From the NCBI GenBank assembly GCA_017744755.1, contig JAGIAU010000003.1, positions 1-25,120 of the forward strand: DNA of 25,120 bases. Reading direction: 5' to 3'. This DNA comes from Microbacteriaceae bacterium (GTDB taxonomy: Bacteria > Actinomycetota > Actinomycetes > Actinomycetales > Microbacteriaceae). The notes beneath the pieces are model-generated. The model ran no database searches and was not told where the DNA came from. It worked only from the letters and a program-made list of their open reading frames with translations. Shown in pieces: positions 7,075 to 12,561 of this stretch (position 1 is the stretch's first letter; each line of letters begins with the position of its first letter). The translations under genes were made by a program, and so were the position numbers.

Positions 7075-7812
7075 ATGAGCACGAACCCCGGCAAGGTCAC
7101 GAAGGCCGACGTCGTCCGCCGTCACCTCGAGGCGGTCATCGAAGGCGGACTCGGCCCGCACGAGAAGCTTCCGACGGAGCGCGAGCTCGCCGACGAGTTC
7201 GACATCAGCCGCCTCACGGTACGACGCGCACTCGATCAGCTGGAGAACGACGGCGTCGTCTATCGCGTGCAGGGCGCGGGCACGTTCGTGAGCGAGAAGT
7301 CCATCACGAAGTCGTTCGAGCTCACCTCCTTCTCCGAGGACATGCGAGCTCGGGGGCTCGTCCCCGGCTCGCTCTCGGTGCACGCGGAGATCGTGCCCGC
7401 CGGGGCCCGCATCGGTTACGCTCTCGGGCTCAGCCCCGCCGATCAGGTGGTGCACATCCGTCGCGTGCGCACCGCCGACGACGCCCCGATGTGCGTGGAG
7501 GACTCGTACCTGCCGGAATCCCTCGTCCCGAATCTGGTCGAGCGGCTCGGCAACGACTCCCTGTACCGGGTGCTCGTCGAGCAGTTCTCGTTGCGGCTCG
7601 AACGGGCCGACCAGGTGATCAAGGTCACCGTGCTCGAGCCGGCGATCGCCGCCGAACTGCAGGTGCCGCCCTTCAGCCCCGCGTTCCTCGTGACTCGTAC
7701 GGGCTATGACGAGCGCGGCCGTGCGGTCGAGTTCGCGGAGAGCCTCTACCGCGGCGACCGGTACTCCTACGAGCTGTCGGTCGGACGCCGCTCGCGCCAG
7801 GACGGCGAGTGA
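7075..7812 (+). CDS. GntR family regulator, HutC/UTRA subfamily
   Basis: A 245-residue regulator. The winged helix-turn-helix occupies about residues 8-75, with the hallmark LPTERELADEFDISRLTVRR (32-51) and the wing GAGTFVS (67-73). The C-terminal UTRA effector domain spans about 90-238 and usually binds a sugar phosphate or other small metabolite. The ATG at 7075 fits the family N-terminus. The gene is divergent from the sugar importer operon across 160 bp that contain operator-like boxes, and its stop overlaps the GTG of the DUF4127 gene (GTGA). It is therefore the likely regulator of the transporter, the DUF4127 gene and probably the secreted protein at 9725. The effector might be GlcNAc-6-P or ManNAc-6-P, by analogy with DasR and NagR; this is inference. 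Confidence 0.95.
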   Translation: MSTNPGKVTKADVVRRHLEAVIEGGLGPHEKLPTERELADEFDISRLTVRRALDQLENDGVVYRVQGAGTFVSEKSITKSFELTSFSEDMRARGLVPGSLSVHAEIVPAGARIGYALGLSPADQVVHIRRVRTADDAPMCVEDSYLPESLVPNLVERLGNDSLYRVLVEQFSLRLERADQVIKVTVLEPAIAAELQVPPFSPAFLVTRTGYDERGRAVEFAESLYRGDRYSYELSVGRRSRQDGE

Positions 7813-9290
7813 CGCCCGCGCCGCGCCTCGCGCTCGTCCCGCTCGACGAGCGCCCGGTGAACACCGGCCTCGTCCGCGACGTCGCGGCGATCGCGGGTGC
7901 GCGACTGCGCCTGCCGCCGGCGGAGCTGTTGCCGCGCTTCCGCACGCCGGGCGACGTCGCCGGCATCGCAGCGTGGCTGCACGCCTCGGCGTCAGAGCTC
8001 GACGTCGCAGTCGTCTCGATCGAGACCCTCGTGCACGGCGGGCTCATCCCGTCCCGGACCTCCGACGACACGCCGAGCGAGGTGCTCGGGCGGCTCGACA
8101 TCCTCCGGGACCTGCGGGCGATGCATCCGGCACTGCGACTCGCCGCGGTCACGGTCATCATGCGCGCGAGCGACTCCTATTCGGCGGTCGAGGAGCCCGA
8201 CTACTGGGCCTGGGCCGGACGCGAGGTGCATGCCCTCGGCGGCGCGGTGCATCGTTCGTGGAGCGGCGCGCAAACGCCCGAACCGATGCTCGACGACTCG
8301 ATCCGCGCCGACTATGCCAGGCGCCGGCTGCGGAACCACCTCGTCGGACTCGGCGCCCTCGGACTCGCCTGGGATGGGGTCTTCGACCCGCTCATCATGA
8401 CCGCCGACGACACCGCGACCTGGTCGGCAGGATCTGCGGAGCAGTCGATCATCGGATACTGGCAGCAGCTGCGCGGCGGCCGCCAGGTGCTCGTCTATCC
8501 GGGCGCCGACGAGACCGGCGCGGTGCTCACCGCCCGGATGCTGCTGGACGGGACCGGCGACGCCCCGGCCGTCCTGGTGCTGCCGGGCGATCCCTCGGGC
8601 ATGCGGCTCGTCCCGTCCTACGAGAACGTGCCGCTCACGGATTCGATCGCGCGGCAGCTCGCTGCGGTCGGAGCCGAGGCCGCCGAGCATCCGTCCGAGG
8701 CCGAGCTCGCCCTCGTCGTACACACGCCCGACCCCGCGCGCGGCGACCATTTCGGCGGCGACCCGGTCCCCGATCCCGCCGCCATCGACGCGACCCGCCG
8801 CACGGTCGAGACGGCGCTCGCCTCCGGCTTGCCGGTCGCGCTCGCCGATCTGCGCTACGGCAACGGCGGCGACATGACGCTCGTCGAGTCGCTCGCCGCC
8901 GACGGGACGCTCGATCGCCTCGAGGCCTATGGCGGCTGGAACACCGCCGGCAACGCGCTCGGAAGCACGCTCGCATCCGCCCTCGCGGCGGTGGCCGGCC
9001 GACGCCTCGGCTCCTTCGACGAGATGGCCCGACGGCGCGCGCTGCGCCGGCGCCTGGTGGACGATGCGCTGTACCAGGGCCGGATCCGGCGACAGCGCTA
9101 CGCGAGCCTGTTCGCCGACCGCATCGAGCCGGTGGAACCGGAACTCGTCGCGCGCGCCGAGGAGGTGCTCACCGTCGAATTGCGCGCCGCGATCTCGGAA
9201 CTCCTGCCCGGCGAGGAGCTCGCCGCCGTGACACTGCCCTGGGCGCGCGGGTTCGAGATCGACGTGCGATTCGAAGGAGAGAACCGATGA
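7809..9290 (+). CDS. DUF4127 family protein of unknown function
   Basis: A 493-residue protein without a signal peptide or membrane segment, so probably cytosolic. I recognise the DUF4127 signature PLDERPVN at residues 11-18 near the N-terminus. Other conserved-looking stretches are ETLVHGGLIPSR, the YPGADE motif around residue 235, and DLRYGNGGDMTL; acidic and glycine residues there could form an active site. No function is established that I know of. The GTG start overlaps the gntR stop, and the stop overlaps the start of the SIS remnant (ATGA), so the gene sits inside a translationally coupled operon. Context with NanE, a ROK kinase, a sugar importer and a secreted glycosidase-like protein suggests processing of an imported amino-sugar oligosaccharide. 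Family assignment is fairly secure; function is open. Confidence 0.83.
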   Translation: MTPAPRLALVPLDERPVNTGLVRDVAAIAGARLRLPPAELLPRFRTPGDVAGIAAWLHASASELDVAVVSIETLVHGGLIPSRTSDDTPSEVLGRLDILRDLRAMHPALRLAAVTVIMRASDSYSAVEEPDYWAWAGREVHALGGAVHRSWSGAQTPEPMLDDSIRADYARRRLRNHLVGLGALGLAWDGVFDPLIMTADDTATWSAGSAEQSIIGYWQQLRGGRQVLVYPGADETGAVLTARMLLDGTGDAPAVLVLPGDPSGMRLVPSYENVPLTDSIARQLAAVGAEAAEHPSEAELALVVHTPDPARGDHFGGDPVPDPAAIDATRRTVETALASGLPVALADLRYGNGGDMTLVESLAADGTLDRLEAYGGWNTAGNALGSTLASALAAVAGRRLGSFDEMARRRALRRRLVDDALYQGRIRRQRYASLFADRIEPVEPELVARAEEVLTVELRAAISELLPGEELAAVTLPWARGFEIDVRFEGENR

Positions 9291-9594
9291 CCCTCCCCGG
9301 CGAGCTGATGCGGCACGAGATCGCCGAACAGCCGGTCATGCTGGGCCGACTGCCTGCGATCGAGCCGGATCCGGCGATCGCCGAGGCCGTGCGCCGCCGG
9401 AGACCTGCGCATCTGCAGATCGTCACGCTGCGGGCGGCCGCGTCGTCGGCGCCCCGGCGTCCTCACTCGCACCCGAGCTGGCGCTCATCGCGGACATCGT
9501 GCCGTTCCAGTCGCTCGCTCTGAACGCCTCGCTCGCCCGCGGTCTCGATCCGGTCCGTCCCGCGATGCTCGCCAAGACGACGCTCGCCCTGTGA
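9287..9594 (+). pseudogene. Internally deleted SIS-domain sugar isomerase (GlmS/AgaS-like remnant)
   Basis: The ATG at 9287 overlaps the DUF4127 stop. The first ~49 codons read like the start of a GlmS-type SIS protein: MRHEIAEQPVMLGRL, then RRRRPAHLQIVTL, which normally precedes an 'ARGTSDN' sugar-binding motif. That motif is absent. From about 9431 a frame shifted by +2 encodes a typical SIS C-terminus: ELALIADIVPFQSLALNASL followed by ARGLDPVRPAMLAKTTLAL and a stop at 9592-9594. About 100 residues remain of a family usually near 340, so both SIS cores are missing and the frame is broken at the junction. The original frame ends at 9523. A functional enzyme is impossible. I infer a recent deletion, because both ends remain easily readable. 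Confidence 0.75.
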
Positions 9595-9609
9595 ATGGCC
9601 TAGTCCAAT
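9594..9609. promoter_or_regulatory. Candidate GntR operator 1 of the secreted glycosidase gene
   Basis: AATGGCCTAGTCCAAT begins at the last base of the SIS remnant. Its core TGGCCTAGTCCA differs from the classical HutC-type TGGTCTAGACCA at two positions. Confidence 0.55.
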
Positions 9610-9670
9610 AGGAATTCTGACCCGGACACTATCTTCGATAGCCCAGTCGCTCTATGGTTACTCCAACCCG

Positions 9671-9686
9671 AATGGAATGTACCAAT
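9671..9686. promoter_or_regulatory. Candidate GntR operator 2 of the secreted glycosidase gene
   Basis: AATGGAATGTACCAAT has the same AATGG-N6-CCAAT frame as the box 77 bp upstream. It lies 39 bp before the start codon, a suitable place for repression. A weaker half-spaced version, TGGTTACTCCA (9655-9665), sits between the two. Confidence 0.55.
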
Positions 9687-9687
9687 C

Positions 9688-9708
9688 TCGAGCATAGCTC
9701 GAACTATG
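9688..9708 (+). repeat. Overlapping inverted repeats before the ribosome-binding site
   Basis: TCGAGC-ATA-GCTCGA (9688-9702) is a perfect inverted repeat. CATAG-CTCGAA-CTATG (9693-9708) is a second one that shares bases with it, so in RNA the two hairpins would exclude each other. The Shine-Dalgarno GGAGG (9713-9717) follows within 5 nt of the second. Confidence 0.4.
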
Positions 9709-9724
9709 AGTTGGAGGGCTACCC

Positions 9725-11488
9725 ATGAGCATCGCCCGCACGACACGGATCTCGACTGCGCTGGCGCTCGTCGCCGGCGGGGTTCTGGTCCCCGCGACCG
9801 CCGCCTCCGCGGCGGATCCCTGCGAGACCGAGCCACGGCTCAGCGGCACCTTCGTCCAGCCGGCGCTCATCGACGGCTGGACGAACGGCCAGCTCGACGA
9901 CGAGTTCGAGCATCTCGACGACGCCTGCATCGACACGCACATCCTGCAGTGGACCGCCGACTCCGGCACGGGCACCGCGATCTACGACTCAGGACTCGCC
10001 GGGATCACCCAGAGCACTTCGACCGACGTCATCGACCGCCTGCTCGACTACGCGGAGAGCTGGGACAAGTCGGTCATCGTCGGCCTGCAGGTGAACCAGG
10101 AGTGGTTCACGAAGGGCGTCTCCGACCTCGCCTGGCTCGATGACGAGGCCTCGTTCGCGAAAGACCTGGCCGACGAGCTGTACGACTGGTACGGCGGCTA
10201 CGACTCGTTCGACGGCTGGTATCTCCCGTTCGAGGTCGACAACCTCAACTTCCCGACCTCGACGCAGTGGGACCGCCTCGGCGCGTTCTACGGCGACGTG
10301 ATCGACCATCTGCACACGATCTCCCCGGGGCTGCCCGTCGTCGTCGCACCGTTCTACAACGACGGCCTCGGCGGCACGATCCCTCCCGCGACCTGGGAGG
10401 AGATGTGGGAGTCCATCCTCGGCGACGCCGCGATCGACGTCATCGCTCTGCAGGACGGCGTCGGCGCCGGGCACGCCGCGGTCGGCGACCTCGCCGACTG
10501 GTTCTCAGCGACGCGCGATGCGATCGACACCGCCCGACCGGCGACGCAGCTCATCTCCGACACCGAGACATTCGTCTTCGGTCCCTCCGGACTGCAGCCG
10601 ATGGCGCTCAGCGGCGTGATCGCCGACCTCGACGCCGTATCCGCGTACGTCGACGGTCACTGGGCCTTCGCCTACGACCACTACCAGTCGCCGCTCAGCG
10701 TGCCGGCGGTCTATCACGCGACCTATCTCGACTACCTTGCCAACGGCGTCCTCGACTCCTCCGCGCCGGGGACTCCGACATCGCTCGCCGCGACCGTCTC
10801 GGGCTCCCAGGTGATCGATCTCAGTTGGACGGCCCCTGGCGACAATGTCGGTATCGCCGGATATCAGATCTTCCGCGGCGGGAGTCTCGTGGCGATCAAG
10901 CACGGGGCGGCCTCGGGCTGGTCCGATTCGCAACTCGACGGCTCCACCTCCTACAGCTACACGATCAAGGCGTTCGATGCCGCCGGCAACCTATCCGCGG
11001 CGACGAGCTCGGCGTCCGCGACCACGGGCGCGGCGCCTTCCTACTCGAATACCTGGTCGAGCTCGAAGGCCTACACGTCGACGGTCGCCGCGAACGCCTC
11101 CTATCCGGACACCGGTGGCACCGAGCTCACGGACGGCGTGCGCGGGTCCGCCCTCTACGGCGCCGCATGGCAGGGGCGCAACGCGCCCGGAGCCTATTCG
11201 TTCACCGTGGACCTGGGGACGAGCCGATCGATCGGGATGGTCGAGACCGGGTGGCTGCAGGTGCGAGGCGACTACGTCTTCCTGCCGCCCTCGGTGACGA
11301 TCGAGACCTCGTCCAACGGCACCACGTGGACGGTGCGCGGCACCATCACGACCCCGCCGGTCACGGACGCCCTGCAGGTCAAGAGCTACCGCCTCCTCGG
11401 GATCTCCGCGACGGCGCGCTACGTCCGCGTGACCATCGACGGCGGCTCCGCCTGGACGATGCTCGACGAGATCCTCGTCAAGGGCTGA
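9725..11488 (+). CDS. Secreted DUF4434 glycosidase-like protein with FN3 and F5/8-type C domains
   Basis: A 587-residue exported protein. The signal peptide runs to about residue 29 (TTRIS, hydrophobic core, cleavage after ASA). Residues about 38-335 match the DUF4434 TIM-barrel type, opening with LSGTFVQPALIDGW and containing WYLPFEVDN; E170 is a candidate catalytic acid, and D279/E281 another. Residues about 349-435 form a fibronectin type III domain (PGTPTSLAATVSG...YTIKAFDAAGN). Residues about 445-587 look like an F5/8-type C (discoidin, CBM32-like) module, which usually binds carbohydrate. The ATG at 9725 has GGAGG 7 nt upstream. Two GntR-type boxes precede it and a strong terminator follows it. 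Activity is not proven for this family; extracellular cleavage of the glycan whose product is imported by the divergent operon is my inference. Confidence 0.8.
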   Translation: MSIARTTRISTALALVAGGVLVPATAASAADPCETEPRLSGTFVQPALIDGWTNGQLDDEFEHLDDACIDTHILQWTADSGTGTAIYDSGLAGITQSTSTDVIDRLLDYAESWDKSVIVGLQVNQEWFTKGVSDLAWLDDEASFAKDLADELYDWYGGYDSFDGWYLPFEVDNLNFPTSTQWDRLGAFYGDVIDHLHTISPGLPVVVAPFYNDGLGGTIPPATWEEMWESILGDAAIDVIALQDGVGAGHAAVGDLADWFSATRDAIDTARPATQLISDTETFVFGPSGLQPMALSGVIADLDAVSAYVDGHWAFAYDHYQSPLSVPAVYHATYLDYLANGVLDSSAPGTPTSLAATVSGSQVIDLSWTAPGDNVGIAGYQIFRGGSLVAIKHGAASGWSDSQLDGSTSYSYTIKAFDAAGNLSAATSSASATTGAAPSYSNTWSSSKAYTSTVAANASYPDTGGTELTDGVRGSALYGAAWQGRNAPGAYSFTVDLGTSRSIGMVETGWLQVRGDYVFLPPSVTIETSSNGTTWTVRGTITTPPVTDALQVKSYRLLGISATARYVRVTIDGGSAWTMLDEILVKG

Positions 11489-11490
11489 AC

Positions 11491-11532
11491 GAAGGCCGCC
11501 GGGGACGGACTCCCCCGTCTCCGGCGGCCTTC
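11491..11532 (+). terminator. Strong hairpin terminator after the secreted glycosidase-like gene
   Basis: GAAGGCCGCCGG (11491-11502) pairs perfectly with CCGGCGGCCTTC (11521-11532). A further GACGG/CCGTC stem closes a 6-nt loop. It begins 2 nt after the stop codon. There is no U-tract, as is common in actinobacteria, and it could work in both directions. Confidence 0.8.
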
Positions 11533-11552
11533 GACCCGCGGGTCGGACAGTC

Positions 11553-11592
11553 CTGTGGGAGCGCAGCGAGTCGACGGAGTATCGAGACCTCG
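11553..11592. repeat. Possible dispersed intergenic repeat fragment
   Basis: The run from GGGAGCGCAGCGAGTCGA through GTATCGAGACC resembles a short intergenic repeat that I recall from Microbacteriaceae genomes. Only one copy lies in this window, so it cannot be tested here. It fills the gap between the terminator and the convergent gntK end. Confidence 0.35.
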
Positions 11593-12114
11593 CTACGCCA
11601 CCGCCGCAGCCGCCCGCGCCACGAGCTCCGCCACCGGCAGACGCACGTCCAGCACGATGCCGCCCTCGTCCGCCTCGAGCGGCTCGAGCGTCGCGAGCTG
11701 CGAGCCGAGCAGCGCCGAGGGCATGAAGTGGTCGGCCCGTGCGCCCATCCGCTCCGCGAGCAGCTCGCGCGAGCCGTCGAGGTGCACGAGGACGAGCGGC
11801 CGGCCGGCCCCCGCGCGCAGCCGGTCCCGGTAGGCCCGCCGCAGCGCGGAGCAGGCGACGACGACCGGGCCGTTCGTCTCCGCGAGCGCGTTCGCCACCC
11901 GGTCGAGCCACGGCCAGCGGTCCTCGTCCGTGAGCGGGACGCCGGAGGCCATCTTCGCGATGTTCGCCGCGGGGTGCAGGTCGTCGGCGTCGATGAACGC
12001 GCCGATGATCACCCCGGCGAGCCGCTCCCCGATGGTCGACTTCCCGCATCCCGAGACGCCCATGACGACGACGGCCGGGAAGCCCGCCGCGGTCCCGGCG
12101 CGTTCCGCGCTCAC
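11593..12114 (-). CDS. gntK: Gluconokinase
   Basis: Phosphorylates D-gluconate to 6-phosphogluconate, feeding the pentose phosphate pathway. The 173-residue protein has the P-loop GVSGCGKST (19-27), then FIDADDLHPAANIAKMASG, LTDEDRWPWL, and ACSALRRAYRDRLR, all hallmark GntK motifs; HFMPSALLGSQLATLE near residue 130 completes the fold. Length is normal for the family. The GTG start at 12114 overlaps the stop of the upstream HxlR gene (GTGA), so translation is coupled. No gluconate permease or gluconate regulator is nearby, so pairing with an HxlR regulator is unusual. Confidence 0.93.
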   Translation of the reverse strand: MSAERAGTAAGFPAVVVMGVSGCGKSTIGERLAGVIIGAFIDADDLHPAANIAKMASGVPLTDEDRWPWLDRVANALAETNGPVVVACSALRRAYRDRLRAGAGRPLVLVHLDGSRELLAERMGARADHFMPSALLGSQLATLEPLEADEGGIVLDVRLPVAELVARAAAAVA

Positions 12115-12497
12115 TCGCCCCACACCTCGCCGAACTCGGCGAGCGGCTGGATCGCCGCCATGAGCGCCGAGCCCTTCGCCGTCAGACCGTAGCGGACGGT
12201 GACGGGGGTCGTCGGCTCGACGCGGCGCTCGACGAGCCCGGCCGTCTCGAGCTCCTTGAGCCGCGCGGCGAGGAGCCGGTCGGAGAGCCCGAGGACGGCG
12301 GCGCGGATCTCCCCGAAGCGGCTCGCGCCGCGGGCGAGCGCGAGCATGATCGCCCCGCTCCAGCGCCGCCCGATGAACTCGAGAGCGCCGGAGAAGCGAC
12401 GGCATGCCTCGTCGTCGATCTGCGACCACTCGGGGACGTTCGGCGCCGCGGGGCCGGGAGGGCTCGCGGGACGGGAATGCACATGCTCCACGGTCAC
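12111..12497 (-). CDS. HxlR family transcriptional regulator
   Basis: A 128-residue MarR/HxlR-type winged helix protein. Core residues 26-120 show the family pattern: ACRRFSGALEFIGRRWSGAI, RFGEIRAAVLGLSDRLLAARL, LKELETAGLVERRV, and YGLTAKGSAL. Its only cysteine, C32, aligns with the N-terminal Cys used for redox or electrophile sensing in HypR and YodB relatives. The GTG at 12497 lies 6 nt after a TACAAT -10 box, so the mRNA may be leaderless; a GTG at 12491 is an alternative. An operator-like palindrome covers the -10 box. It is divergent from the LLM-BBE fusion gene and translationally coupled to gntK. Confidence 0.92.
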   Translation of the reverse strand: MTVEHVHSRPASPPGPAAPNVPEWSQIDDEACRRFSGALEFIGRRWSGAIMLALARGASRFGEIRAAVLGLSDRLLAARLKELETAGLVERRVEPTTPVTVRYGLTAKGSALMAAIQPLAEFGEVWGE

Positions 12498-12533
12498 TTA
12501 CACATTGTAAGTCACTTATCAGCGACTTGCCAC
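12496..12533. promoter_or_regulatory. hxlR promoter and HxlR operator-like palindrome
   Basis: ACTTAC-ACATT-GTAAGT (12496-12512) is a perfect inverted repeat with 6-bp arms. It contains the minus-strand -10 TACAAT (12509-12504) and ends at the hxlR GTG. A -35-like GTGGCA (12533-12528) lies 18 bp upstream. The 8-mer GTCACTTA occurs at 12493-12500 and again at 12511-12518, 18 bp apart. The site could control both divergent genes. Confidence 0.6.
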
Positions 12534-12561
12534 CGGCCCCGACAGAGAGAACGCTGGAAGC

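Noticed and set aside
9287..9523. 78-residue ORF as an intact small protein
   Set aside because: After about 49 codons the frame loses SIS similarity and becomes Ser/Arg-rich, while the true C-terminus continues in another frame.
9626..9645. Small CTATC-TTC-GATAG hairpin as a terminator of the gntR-DUF4127 operon
   Set aside because: The stem is only 5 bp and AT-rich with no tail; too weak to call.
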